64,000 bases of DNA from NCBI GenBank assembly GCA_040830725.1, contig JBFOMG010000009.1, forward strand, positions 1 through 64,000. The letters run 5' to 3'. This document shows positions 43,294 to 51,775 of the stretch, one piece after another. The stretch is from JAWKWH01 sp040830725 (GTDB taxonomy: Bacteria > Pseudomonadota > Alphaproteobacteria > Rhizobiales > Rhizobiaceae). Made by a program: the position numbers and the translations under genes. How positions within the stretch are numbered: position 1 is the first letter of the stretch; every line of letters starts with the position of its first letter. The notes beneath the pieces were generated by a model that had not been told where the DNA came from, searched no databases, and saw only the letters and a list, made by a program, of their open reading frames with translations.

Positions 43294-44211
43294 ATGCATC
43301 CGGCTTATTCGATCATATTTTTCACGACAGTATCGGGCTTTGGTTATGGGCTCGCGGCTGTTCTCGGTTTTGGAATGCTCGATGCCGGAGCAGTTTCCAC
43401 GAAGGTTGCGCATTTCACAGCGCTCGCGTTCATTTCGGCCGGGCTGTTGTCCTCGACGCTGCATCTGGGCAACCCGCAGCGGGCGTGGAGGGCATTTTCG
43501 CAATGGCGTTCCAGCTGGCTGTCGCGCGAAGGGGTAATGGCGATCTTGACTTTCGTGCCGCTCTGCGCCGGTGCTTGGTTATCGATTTTCGAAGGCCGGT
43601 ATGTGGCCTGGATAGGGCTCACTGGAACGGCTTTGAGCCTGATAACCGTCTATTGCACCTCTATGATTTATGCGTCGCTGAAATCCATTTACGCGTGGCA
43701 CACTCCGGTCACGTCACTGGCGTATCTGTTGTTCGCTGCCGCGGGCGGCTTGTCGCTGGCTTGTGTCTTTGCGGTATTTTCAGGCGATTTGCCGGCGCTG
43801 TTGATCGTCGCGTGTATGGCGGCGTTGGCTTTTGCATGGGTGACAAAAACGATGTGGCGTAACCGGTTGAAACAGGATCAATCGCCCTCAACACCCGAAA
43901 CCGCAACCGGTCTTGGCGGTATAGGAAAAGTGAAATTGCTCGAGCGTCCGCACATTAATGAGAACTATCTGACCCGTGAGATGGGATATCGCGTCGCGCG
44001 AAAACATGCTGACAAACTTTCGTTGCTGTCGCTGATCTTCGGTTGCCTGATACCGATTGGGCTTTTGTTTTTGGTGCTGTTGGCCGACGAAGCTTCAATC
44101 GGCGCTTTGGGTCTTGCCACAGCTGCCTTGGTGAGCCACGCGCTGGGGGTTGTCACTGAACGGTGGCTGTTCTTTGCGGAGGCCCGCCACGCTGTGATGA
44201 ACTACTACTGA
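43294..44211 (+). CDS. soeC: Sulfite:quinone oxidoreductase membrane subunit (SoeC-like, DmsC family)
   Basis: 305 aa, eight to nine membrane segments, DmsC-family quinone-binding anchor. SSTLHLGNPQRAWRAFSQWRSSWLSREG is the conserved cytoplasmic/quinone-site stretch. A charged loop at about 190-235 precedes the last two segments. Passes electrons from sulfite to the quinone pool. Starts 4 bp after the iron-sulfur subunit; the three genes form an operon with no maturation chaperone seen. Confidence 0.83.
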   Translation: MHPAYSIIFFTTVSGFGYGLAAVLGFGMLDAGAVSTKVAHFTALAFISAGLLSSTLHLGNPQRAWRAFSQWRSSWLSREGVMAILTFVPLCAGAWLSIFEGRYVAWIGLTGTALSLITVYCTSMIYASLKSIYAWHTPVTSLAYLLFAAAGGLSLACVFAVFSGDLPALLIVACMAALAFAWVTKTMWRNRLKQDQSPSTPETATGLGGIGKVKLLERPHINENYLTREMGYRVARKHADKLSLLSLIFGCLIPIGLLFLVLLADEASIGALGLATAALVSHALGVVTERWLFFAEARHAVMNYY

Positions 44212-44654
44212 GGGTATTCGGTTTGGCATGGCCGCCGTGTTGACCAGCCGTCCGCAGTTGCCGCCGTATCAGAGCACACAAGGCAGTCTGCCCCCTTGTC
44301 ATTCAAAATCCGGCGAACTTGTTGCGGAAATCGTCGTTCGGTGATTCGTCAGGATTGTGCCGTTACCGGGAGGAAAGCACTGCCGAAGTGACGCCGGTCG
44401 GCAAATACCCGGTCACAGAAGCTCTGAAGGGGCATCAAGGGCGGCTTTTTTGCAACAGCTCTTCCCATTAGCGATCACGAATATGAGAGCACTGCTTCAC
44501 GCAGGGAGCTGTTCCCGCTATTATCGCGCCAAATTGTTGCCCTCAGATGCCGCTATGCGGTATCGCCACAACAAGAATTCCGAACGCGGAACGGGGCTGA
44601 CAACGTGATTTCAAACGGGCAGGCATTTGGGATTAACGCAACGTGGCGGGAAAC
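44212..44654. other. Gene-free 440-bp stretch with nested inverted repeats
   Basis: No convincing gene. ACCGGG (44365-44370) pairs with CCCGGT (44408-44413) and encloses TGCCGA (44381-44386) / TCGGCA (44398-44403), a two-step stem. A run of six T lies at 44446-44451. It could be the 3' end of the soe transcript or a structured leader of the next gene. Confidence 0.4.
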
Positions 44655-46493
44655 ATGATTGGACACTTAAATCGCCGGCTTCGGCTTTCAATTGCACTTC
44701 TGGCATCAACGCTGGTGTTTTCACCCGGCGAGGCAGATGCCCAAAGTCTGTTTGAGCGGCTTTTCGGTGGCAACCGGATTAACCGGCGCGAGCGCGCTCC
44801 GGAACCGCCGAAACCCAAGCGCATCAAGAAAATCAGCGCACCTAGCTATTACAACTACAAGACGGACAAATTCTCGCGCATCAATTTGAAGGAAGTGAGC
44901 GAGGCCGCCAAGACGGATGATTTCACTCCCGTTCTCGGCACCGCAGGATTTGGCGAGGCTGTTGCTGCAGTCGCCGCCGACAAGTTTTCGGCGGAGACGG
45001 ATATCGCCAAGGGCATTGAAGCTTACTATTCGGCCAATCCCTCGTTTATCTGGGTAAGCGGATTTTCGCCAAATGCGCGGGCGGCGGAGGCATTGCGCGT
45101 TTTGTCCGGCGCTGACAGTTATGCGCTCAAACCGGCAGACTACACAGTCGATGTTCCACAACCGGGTTTCTCGCTGGACGATACGTCCGGACGCTTGGCC
45201 GAACTCGCCCGGTTTGAAATCATGTTGTCGGCGAAAGTGCTGCGCTATGTTTCCGACGCGATGAACGGCCGTGTGACCGCTGACCGCCTGTCTGGGTATC
45301 ACGATCTTCCGCGCAAGGAGATCGACTATTCGGCAGTGTTGCGAACATTGGCGCATACGCAGGAAGTGAAGACTTACCTGGAATCCAGACATCCCCAGAA
45401 CGATCAGTATCAGGCGTTGCGTCGCGAACTGGAAGTTCTGCGCGCCAGCGCCGAAAACGACATCGTTATTGCGCCCAAGACGCTGATCAAACCCGGGCGA
45501 ACCAGTGCGGAATTTCCGAAACTGCTACGCCTGATCGAACGGCGCGCGAGCGGCGAGTTTCGCGCCGAATATGGTTTGTTGCTGACAGCGAACTTCACCA
45601 ACGAAACCTACACGTCTGACCTCGTGCCGCTGATCAAGGCTGCTCAAGCGGAGCACAAGCTGAAGCCTGACGGCATCATCGGTCCGCGTACGATCGCCAA
45701 ACTGGCAGGGGAATCAAAAACCAACCGGCTGCAGAAGGTCGAGCTTGCACTTGAGCGGTTACGCTGGCTTCCTTCCGAATTCGGCAATCCGCATGTCTTC
45801 GTCAACCAACCGGCATTCAGGGCGACTTTTGTTCGCGGCGGCAAGGACGAATTGTCGATGCGTGTGGTCGTCGGCAAGCGGTCGAACCAGACCAGTTTCT
45901 TCTATGACGAGATCGAGCAGGTGGACTTCAATCCTTACTGGGGGGTTCCGCAGTCGATCATTGTCAACGAGATGCTGCCGAAACTCTACAACGATCCGGG
46001 CTACCTGGACCGGGCCGGATATGAAGTAACCAACGCACGCGGAAGGCGGGTGTCATCGTCCTCGATCAACTGGACGCAGTATGGCGGCAAGGTGCCCTAT
46101 GACGTTCGCCAAAAGCCCGGCAGGCGCAATGCACTGGGTGAACTGAAAATCCTGTTCCCGAACAAGCATGCGATCTACATGCACGACACGCCGTCCAAGG
46201 GCCTTTTCCAGCGCGATGTGCGTGCGTTCAGCCATGGCTGTATTCGGCTACAAGATCCGCGCGGCATGGCTGCCGCGGTGCTTGGCTGGTCGATCGACGA
46301 AATCGAGGCCAAACTGAAGAAGGGGCATGCTGAACAGGCAGTGCCAAACAAGATCCCTGTCTATGTGTCCTACTTTACTGCAATGCCGAATGAGAATGGC
46401 AAGGTTGAGTATTCGGCGGACATTTACGGACGCGACAAGCGGTTGCAGACTGCCATGGACAAGACGGATGCGGTTCGCCAGCCGAATAGCTGA
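44655..46493 (+). CDS. Large L,D-transpeptidase (YcbB/LdtD-like) with peptidoglycan-binding domain
   Basis: About 612 aa from the ATG at 44655 (GTG at 44643 possible). Signal peptide (HLNRRLRLSIALLASTLVF, cleavage near ADAQ). Residues 80-280 form a scaffold domain typical of YcbB-type enzymes. KAAQAEHKLKPDGIIGPRTIAKLAG (about 330-355) is a PG_binding_1 motif. The YkuD catalytic domain has NPYWGVPQSIIVNEMLPKL and HDTPSKGLFQRDVRAFSHGCIRLQDP, with the catalytic Cys in SHGC. Makes 3-3 cross-links in the periplasm, the main cross-link type in many Rhizobiales. Second such enzyme in the window. Followed by a terminator. Confidence 0.9.
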   Translation: MIGHLNRRLRLSIALLASTLVFSPGEADAQSLFERLFGGNRINRRERAPEPPKPKRIKKISAPSYYNYKTDKFSRINLKEVSEAAKTDDFTPVLGTAGFGEAVAAVAADKFSAETDIAKGIEAYYSANPSFIWVSGFSPNARAAEALRVLSGADSYALKPADYTVDVPQPGFSLDDTSGRLAELARFEIMLSAKVLRYVSDAMNGRVTADRLSGYHDLPRKEIDYSAVLRTLAHTQEVKTYLESRHPQNDQYQALRRELEVLRASAENDIVIAPKTLIKPGRTSAEFPKLLRLIERRASGEFRAEYGLLLTANFTNETYTSDLVPLIKAAQAEHKLKPDGIIGPRTIAKLAGESKTNRLQKVELALERLRWLPSEFGNPHVFVNQPAFRATFVRGGKDELSMRVVVGKRSNQTSFFYDEIEQVDFNPYWGVPQSIIVNEMLPKLYNDPGYLDRAGYEVTNARGRRVSSSSINWTQYGGKVPYDVRQKPGRRNALGELKILFPNKHAIYMHDTPSKGLFQRDVRAFSHGCIRLQDPRGMAAAVLGWSIDEIEAKLKKGHAEQAVPNKIPVYVSYFTAMPNENGKVEYSADIYGRDKRLQTAMDKTDAVRQPNS

Positions 46494-46536
46494 TGCAGCC
46501 TGGCGCCGTCAGGCGAGAGAAGTCAAAGAAATCACA

Positions 46537-46558
46537 AAAGGCCCCCGCGGGGGCCTTT
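46537..46558. terminator. GC-rich palindromic terminator after the large L,D-transpeptidase gene
   Basis: A perfect 22-bp palindrome (AAAGGCCCCC / GGGGGCCTTT) 43 nt after the stop codon, with AAA and TTT flanks. Should terminate in both directions. Confidence 0.8.
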
Positions 46559-46659
46559 GTTGTATTGCCGAGTTTGCGGGTTCAGGACCTGGAAAGCGGG
46601 TTGGCTAAAAAATTCAACCGAATCGCTATATTATGTTGAAATGCAACCATTTGTATATA

Positions 46660-46671
46660 ACGTGATCACGT
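46660..46671. promoter_or_regulatory. Perfect 12-bp palindrome upstream of the candidate small RNA
   Basis: ACGTGATCACGT lies about 35-45 bp before the inferred 5' end of the small RNA, in an AT-rich stretch. Candidate operator; no second copy noticed. Confidence 0.4.
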
Positions 46672-46704
46672 AATAGTGCACGTCCTGCCGTTACACTATC
46701 AAAG

Positions 46705-46824
46705 TCGAGGGCGTTGCAATCCAATCACCAGCCAGTAGTGACTAGCCTGGCTGGTAACCCACGTGTAGCGTCCAATACAGCCCGCCGCAGCCCAGCCCCG
46801 GAGGCGGCGGGCGCCCATTTTTTT
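46705..46824 (+). ncRNA. Candidate structured small RNA
   Basis: About 120 nt in a gene-free gap between two protein genes. Three stems are visible: GGGCGTTGC (46709-46717) with GTAGCGTCC (46765-46773), all nine positions pairing if G-U is allowed; ACCAGCCAG (46727-46735) with CTGGCTGGT (46747-46755), perfect; and GCCCGCCGC (46780-46788) with GCGGCGGGC (46804-46812), perfect, followed by seven T. The last is an intrinsic terminator. The 5' end is estimated. It could match a known alphaproteobacterial sRNA family, but I cannot name one. It converges on gph. Confidence 0.6.
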
Positions 46825-46893
46825 CTTTTGATCCGTTTGATACCGCTGCCGGGAAACGGCTTTATAGGTGATGGCGCGGGATATCGCTGGCGT

Positions 46894-47601
46894 CTAATCG
46901 GGAGCCACGCTTTCAGCGTGCGCGGTTCGACGGCCGTGTAACCGTCGCGTGATCGTTGGCGTCAATTCATCAAAATGAGAGATGATCGTATCGGGCTCGA
47001 ATTTCGAAACATGATGATCGGTATATCCCCAGTCCACTGCAACAACGGGGATGCCCGCTGCCTTGGCGGTATCGATATCGGTGCGTGAGTCGCCAATCAT
47101 GATCGAACCGTCAATCGCACCGCCGGCGAGACGGATCGTCCCGGTCAGATGACGCGGATCGGGCTTTCTGAATTCGAACCGGTCGGCACCACAGATCGCC
47201 GCAAATTGGGTCTCCAAACCCAGACTGCCCATCAGGGTTTCGGAAAGGCTTTGATATTTGTTGGTGCAGATTGCGGCGCGATAGCCGGCGCTCAAAAACC
47301 GCTCGACCGCGTCCAGTGCGCCGGGATAGGGCCGGGACCTGCCCGGCATGTTGGAAGCATAGTGTTCAAGAAACAGATCAAACAGACCTGAGATTTCCTC
47401 TTCCCTTGCCGGCTTGCCCTGAGTGGTAAGCGCTCGCGTAATCATGACCCTGGCGCCGTGGCCAACCAACTGACGCAGGTCATCGTGTTGCGCTGCTTCG
47501 TGCCCTGATTGGGTCAGACAATGATTGAGACTGTCGAGCAGATCGGGTGCGGTGTCGATCAGGGTTCCGTCCAGGTCGAACACAATGACGGGTTTTGGCA
47601 T
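46894..47601 (-). CDS. gph: Phosphoglycolate phosphatase (HAD family)
   Basis: 235 aa from the ATG at 47601 (MPKPVIVFDLDGTLID); the upstream frame to 47703 looks like leader. HAD superfamily: FDLDGTLID with nucleophile Asp9 and Asp11 (motif I), AICTNKYQSLSE (motif II), FEFRKPDPRHL with Lys (motif III), and MIGDSRTDIDTAKAAG (motif IV). Dephosphorylates 2-phosphoglycolate. Divergent from rpiA; the gph / rpiA / DUF2059 / gor order is one I associate with Rhizobiales. Confidence 0.9.
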   Translation of the reverse strand: MPKPVIVFDLDGTLIDTAPDLLDSLNHCLTQSGHEAAQHDDLRQLVGHGARVMITRALTTQGKPAREEEISGLFDLFLEHYASNMPGRSRPYPGALDAVERFLSAGYRAAICTNKYQSLSETLMGSLGLETQFAAICGADRFEFRKPDPRHLTGTIRLAGGAIDGSIMIGDSRTDIDTAKAAGIPVVAVDWGYTDHHVSKFEPDTIISHFDELTPTITRRLHGRRTAHAESVAPD

Positions 47602-47780
47602 TGCCTGTCCTTCAATTGGTTTGTTGTGCCGATAGCGTGCAATCGGGTGCAGCGCAATGAGTTGGGCGGGCGCGTCAACCAGAATTCCCTTGAAATGCTG
47701 CATTTCAACGGTTTGCCAGCGAAGCCAAAAGTGCTACCAGCACGGCGATTGAACCACCATTCCCGTTCCGGCGAAGAAGC

Positions 47781-48482
47781 ATGGATCCCAGATCGTTGAA
47801 AATTGAAGCGGCGCGAGCTGCACTTGAGCATGTCGAAAACGGCATGCGGCTTGGTATCGGTACCGGATCGACGGCGGAAGAGTTTGTGCGGCTTCTGGCG
47901 GAGAAGTGCAGTTCCGGCCTCGATATTGTTGGCGTGCCGACTTCGGAGCGCACTGGGGCTTTATGCGCTGAATTGGGGGTGAAGCTTGCGACACTGGAGG
48001 AGTTGCCGGCGCTCGATCTGACGATCGATGGCGCAGACGAACTTGACGGCGACCTGTCGCTGATCAAGGGCGGCGGCGGGGCATTATTGCGCGAGAAAAT
48101 CGTCGCAGCCGCCTCGGCAAAGATGATTGTGATCGCTGACGAGTCAAAACTCGTGCACGAGCTCGGTCAATTTCCGCTTCCAATCGAAGTCAACCGATTT
48201 GGATTGCGTGCAACGACCATCGCCATCGATCAAGCCGCACAGGGGCTCGGACTAAAAGGCGAGCTGGTGGTCAGAAAGGGCAATGACGAGCCATTTGTCA
48301 CAGATGGCGGTCATTTGATCATTGATGCATCTTTTGGCCGCATTCACGATACAAGAGCGCTGTCGAATGCGCTGAATGCCATACCGGGCGTTGTCGAGCA
48401 CGGCCTGTTTCTTGATTTGGCAGATTTGGCGATCATTGCCGGTGCCAAAGGCGTACGAACATTGTATACGACCCGCAAATGA
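47781..48482 (+). CDS. rpiA: Ribose-5-phosphate isomerase A
   Basis: 233 aa, full length. Interconverts ribose 5-phosphate and ribulose 5-phosphate in the pentose-phosphate pathway. GIGTGSTAEEFVRLLAEK binds the phosphate, LTIDGADELDGDLSLIKGGGGALLREKIVA holds the catalytic Asp and Lys, and DGGHLIIDASFGRI is typical of the C-terminal part. Followed 17 bp later by the DUF2059 gene, so probably cotranscribed. Confidence 0.96.
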   Translation: MDPRSLKIEAARAALEHVENGMRLGIGTGSTAEEFVRLLAEKCSSGLDIVGVPTSERTGALCAELGVKLATLEELPALDLTIDGADELDGDLSLIKGGGGALLREKIVAAASAKMIVIADESKLVHELGQFPLPIEVNRFGLRATTIAIDQAAQGLGLKGELVVRKGNDEPFVTDGGHLIIDASFGRIHDTRALSNALNAIPGVVEHGLFLDLADLAIIAGAKGVRTLYTTRK

Positions 48483-48499
48483 GGGAGAATTGAAGCACT

Positions 48500-49036
48500 A
48501 TGAGTATTTCAGGCAAACTATTTCGCCTCGCCTCTGTCGCGATTGTGGTCGCAGTAGCCACAGCTGGCGGCGTGCGCGCCCAGGATGAGATATCCGACTC
48601 GCATCTGAAAGCGGCGCGGGCGGCAATAACATCGCTGCGAGTGACCGATGAATTTGACGGGATCATTTCAGCCGCGGCAGCACAGTTGAAAGTGCAATTG
48701 TACCAAAAGAATCCGGACCTGCAGCCATTGATCAGCATCATTGTTGATGAGACGGCGCTCAGCCTGGCGCCCCGAAGAGCTGATTTGGAGCGCGAATCCG
48801 CGCTTGCCTATGCCAAGGCGTTCAGTGAAGCTGAGTTGAACAGCATTACCGAGTTTTACACCGGTTCGATCGGAAAAAAACTCCTGGCAGAAGGCCCTGT
48901 CGTGACCCAGGAACTTTTCAAGGCCGCCGACATTTGGCGCGCAGGCATTGCGCGTGATCTTGCTTTGGAAGCCGGCAAGAAAATCGATGAAGAGGTGGCC
49001 AAGCTCAATGAGGGTGGGGGAACCCAGAGCGAATAA
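48500..49036 (+). CDS. DUF2059-family exported protein
   Basis: 178 aa, signal peptide 1-27 (cleavage near VRAQ). DUF2059 core: LEREYALAYAKAF-like segment at RESALAYAKAFSEAELNSITEFYTGSIGKKLLAEGPVV, the family's recognisable helical hairpin. Soluble periplasmic protein of unknown function, commonly found between rpiA and gor in Rhizobiales. Confidence 0.85.
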   Translation: MSISGKLFRLASVAIVVAVATAGGVRAQDEISDSHLKAARAAITSLRVTDEFDGIISAAAAQLKVQLYQKNPDLQPLISIIVDETALSLAPRRADLERESALAYAKAFSEAELNSITEFYTGSIGKKLLAEGPVVTQELFKAADIWRAGIARDLALEAGKKIDEEVAKLNEGGGTQSE

Positions 49037-49070
49037 CTCACGTGGATTTCAAATTCGCTTGAGCTGATTT

Positions 49071-49094
49071 GCCCGGCGGTATGCCGGGCTTTTC
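49071..49094 (+). terminator. Rho-independent terminator after the DUF2059 gene
   Basis: Stem GCCCGGC / GCCGGGC with a 5-nt loop followed by TTTTCATTT, 34 nt after the stop. Separates rpiA-DUF2059 from gor. Confidence 0.78.
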
Positions 49095-49127
49095 ATTTAC
49101 TCCGCGGGCTCTTACATGGTGCCGGCT

Positions 49128-49287
49128 AGAGCGTGTCTTGTTTAAATGGAAGCGTTTGAACGCCGGTAATTTGTGTCCTGACCAGGAGCGCGAGGCGGCG
49201 CGGTGTGAACATCGCCAGGCTCGCGCGACGCCGTTCAGGGCGTATAGAACCAAATACAAGCGATTCCATTTTAACAAGACACACTCT
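49128..49287. repeat. 160-bp element with 27-bp terminal inverted repeats
   Basis: The ends 49128-49154 and 49261-49287 match inverted at 24 of 27 positions; the outer part reads AGAGCGTGTCTTGTT. The inside is GC-rich and carries a small dyad GCGTT-TG-AACGC at 49152-49163. No gene inside. The compact copy at 28052-28093 shares the ends. It lies 30 bp before the gor start and looks like an interspersed palindromic repeat or MITE-like unit. Confidence 0.7.
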
Positions 49288-49317
49288 ATATCCAATCCAG
49301 ATCAGGGGAGCGCGCAG

Positions 49318-50709
49318 ATGGCGCACTATGACTATGACTTGTTTGTCATCGGCGGCGGTTCGGGCGGAGTGCGTGCTGCCCGGGTAGCGGGAAATCTCGG
49401 CAAGCGGGTCGGGTTGGCGGAGGAATTCCGTTACGGCGGTACCTGCGTCATACGTGGCTGCGTACCGAAGAAACTGTTTGTCTACGCATCGCAATTTTCG
49501 GAACATTTTGAGGATTCGGCCGGCTATGGCTGGTCAGTCGGGGAAACGGCTTTTGACTGGCCAACGCTGATTGCCAACAAGGACAAGGAAATCGCGCGGC
49601 TGGAAGCCGCCTACCGGTCTGGCCTGCAAAATGCCGGTGTGGATATGTATGATGCCAGGGCCGAGCTCACAGACAATCACACCATCAGGCTTTCGACCGG
49701 AAAAACCGTTACGGCTGACCAAATTCTGGTTGCCGTGGGCGGGCGGCCGAACCCCCATGACGCGCTGCCGGGGCATGAGCATTGCATCACCTCCAATGAA
49801 GCCTTCCATCTGGAAACGCTGCCCAAAGCGATCCTGATTGGCGGCGGCGGCTATATCGCGGTGGAATTTGCCAACATATTCCATGGTCTGGGTGTCGAGA
49901 CGACGCTGCTTTATCGCGGCTCCGATATTCTGCGCAATTTCGACATCGATATGCGTCAGGGTGTGCACCGGGAGATGGAAGCAAAAGGCATTCGCGTCAT
50001 TTGCCACGAAATTTTGAGTCATGTCGACAAACGGTCCGACGGTCGGCTTGATGCGCATATGCGGGGCGGTGAGATCGCAACGGTTGACGAGGTGATGTTC
50101 GCCATCGGGCGCATTCCGAACACGCAGAATATGGGGCTTGAGGCCGTTGGCGTGGAAATGGATCACAGCGGTGCGATTGTCGTCGATGATTATTCACGAA
50201 CCAGTATCGGCAATATCTGGGCGGTTGGCGATGTCACCAATCGGGTGCAGCTGACACCGGTAGCGATCCATGAGGCGATGTGTTTTGTCGAGACCGCGTT
50301 CAAGGACAACCCAACCAAACCGGACCACGACACAATCGCCACGGCGGTTTTTTCGCAGCCTGAAATCGGTACGGTTGGCATGTCCGAAGACGATGCGGCC
50401 AAGCGTTATGACGAGTTGGAAATCTACCGCGCCTCGTTCCGGCCGATGCGCCACACGCTGTCGGGACGGCAGGAAAAGATGGTCATGAAGCTGGTCGTCG
50501 ATGCCAAGACGCGTGTCGTCGTTGGGGCCCATGTGCTCGGACCCGATGCGGGCGAGCTGGCGCAAGTGCTCGGTGTGGCAGTCAAGGCCCGTCTGACCAA
50601 GGATGATTTCGACCGCACCATGGCGCTGCATCCAAGTGCGGCAGAAGAGCTGGTGACGATGTACGAACCGACATTCCGCGTCGTTAACGGCGAACGGGTA
50701 GGGGAGTAG
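49318..50709 (+). CDS. gor: Glutathione-disulfide reductase
   Basis: 463 aa from the ATG at 49318 with GGGGAG upstream. Longer frames run through the repeat element and are not credible. NADPH-dependent FAD enzyme keeping glutathione reduced. IGGGSGGVRAARVAGNLG binds FAD; GGTCVIRGCVPKK holds the redox Cys43/Cys48 pair; ILIGGGGYIAVEFANIFHGLGVETTLLYRG is the NADPH domain; HPSAAEELVTMYEP near the C terminus carries the catalytic His-Glu pair. Converges on the next gene with 6 bp between stops. Confidence 0.95.
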   Translation: MAHYDYDLFVIGGGSGGVRAARVAGNLGKRVGLAEEFRYGGTCVIRGCVPKKLFVYASQFSEHFEDSAGYGWSVGETAFDWPTLIANKDKEIARLEAAYRSGLQNAGVDMYDARAELTDNHTIRLSTGKTVTADQILVAVGGRPNPHDALPGHEHCITSNEAFHLETLPKAILIGGGGYIAVEFANIFHGLGVETTLLYRGSDILRNFDIDMRQGVHREMEAKGIRVICHEILSHVDKRSDGRLDAHMRGGEIATVDEVMFAIGRIPNTQNMGLEAVGVEMDHSGAIVVDDYSRTSIGNIWAVGDVTNRVQLTPVAIHEAMCFVETAFKDNPTKPDHDTIATAVFSQPEIGTVGMSEDDAAKRYDELEIYRASFRPMRHTLSGRQEKMVMKLVVDAKTRVVVGAHVLGPDAGELAQVLGVAVKARLTKDDFDRTMALHPSAAEELVTMYEPTFRVVNGERVGE

Positions 50710-50715
50710 TCAGTT

Positions 50716-51618
50716 CTATTCCGGCGGCCTGCCTTCAAGCAGCCAGTGTCCTGCAATCGGCCACAGCGTGTCGCGGTGGTTGCTTCGAAAAAAACCGAGA
50801 TGACCGATTTCCTGATCGTTGGTATCGGCCGGCGAGACCCATTTTTCGGTGATTTCAGCACCGGAGTAGTGTTTGGCGAAAGCGTGGACGGCAGCTTTCG
50901 TGCCCCATGGGTCGTCGGTCATGCCAATTGACAGGATGGGGGTATTCACATCGGCGAAGCGGTTTGTTTCGGGAACTTTCGGGTCGTCAAAAAAATAGTC
51001 CGGCATGCGGCACCATCGCGCCCAGTCGGAAAACACGCTGGCGGGAACGCCGGCGCCCAGTCCCATCCAGCTGGCAGTCCGGCCAAGCATCCAGGTCGCC
51101 GGAAGGCCGACAAAATTCATCATGAAGTAGGATTTCAAGGGCTCGTTCAAATTGCCCCAATAGCCGGAAATAACAGCAACAAAGGCGTAGCGTTCAAAGC
51201 GGTGCGCTATACCCGATAGTCCGAGCGCTTGCCCGCCAAAGGACTGGCCAATGCCGACAAGCGGTTTTGCCGGCGACTGGCGGGCGAGGAAATCAGCGGC
51301 GGCAGGGTAGTCGTGAAGCGCCCAGTCCTTGAAATTGATGCGCCTGGACCAGTCTTTTGGTTGAGGCGAGCCGGGCATGCCGCGGTAGTCGTAGGTCAGT
51401 GCAGCGCTGGCGCCGTTTTCGACCAGCCAGGCGGCAAATTTGTTGTAGAAGGTTCTCGGTGCGCCGGTTGCAGCCGAGACGAGCACGGCCGGACCGGCGC
51501 CAGTGCCTGTAAACAGGTCGCCCTGAATCGGAAAGCCGTCTTCGGTATCGAACGAAACCGGTTCGGCAGCCGCCGGATATACGGCGTCCGAAACTTTCGC
51601 CGCGATCTGATTGTCCAT
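50716..51618 (-). CDS. Alpha/beta hydrolase (COG4757-like)
   Basis: 300 aa. Nucleophile elbow GIGQSFGGQALGL (Ser about residue 125), YDYRGMPGSPQP in the oxyanion/strand region, GMTDDPWGTK with the likely acid, and GHLGFFRSNHRDTLW with the catalytic His. Resembles the COG4757 predicted hydrolase group; the substrate is unknown. The promoter region holds TTACGT-TT-ACGTAA, which looks like a LiuR/TetR-type operator, so control with branched-chain or fatty-acid metabolism is possible. Confidence 0.84.
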   Translation of the reverse strand: MDNQIAAKVSDAVYPAAAEPVSFDTEDGFPIQGDLFTGTGAGPAVLVSAATGAPRTFYNKFAAWLVENGASAALTYDYRGMPGSPQPKDWSRRINFKDWALHDYPAAADFLARQSPAKPLVGIGQSFGGQALGLSGIAHRFERYAFVAVISGYWGNLNEPLKSYFMMNFVGLPATWMLGRTASWMGLGAGVPASVFSDWARWCRMPDYFFDDPKVPETNRFADVNTPILSIGMTDDPWGTKAAVHAFAKHYSGAEITEKWVSPADTNDQEIGHLGFFRSNHRDTLWPIAGHWLLEGRPPE

Positions 51619-51653
51619 TGCGCTGGCCTTTCAAATTGCAGCAGCATTAGATA

Positions 51654-51667
51654 TTACGTTTACGTAA
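51654..51667. promoter_or_regulatory. TTACGT-TT-ACGTAA dyad upstream of the hydrolase gene
   Basis: 6-bp arms with a 2-bp spacer, 36-49 bp upstream of the start at 51618. The larger context on the minus strand, TTGACGGTTACGTAAACGTAA, resembles published LiuR-type motifs as I remember them. The 158-bp region is shared with the divergent gene. Confidence 0.45.
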
Positions 51668-51775
51668 CCGTCAATTACCAGCGTCGTAAATCTTCTCAAC
51701 GATGTGTTGCGGCCTGGCGCGGATTCGGCCAAACCGGAAAATCGGCTGATTCCAGCAGGATGAAATCGGAACGCT

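Noticed and set aside
39673..44211. DMSO reductase DmsABC
   Set aside because: The large subunit has no twin-arginine signal and has Cys152 rather than Ser at the Mo-ligand position; SoeABC fits better.
44357..44608. 83-codon open frame between the soe operon and the large L,D-transpeptidase gene
   Set aside because: No ribosome-binding site, no domain, odd composition; it covers the nested inverted repeats and is more likely non-coding.
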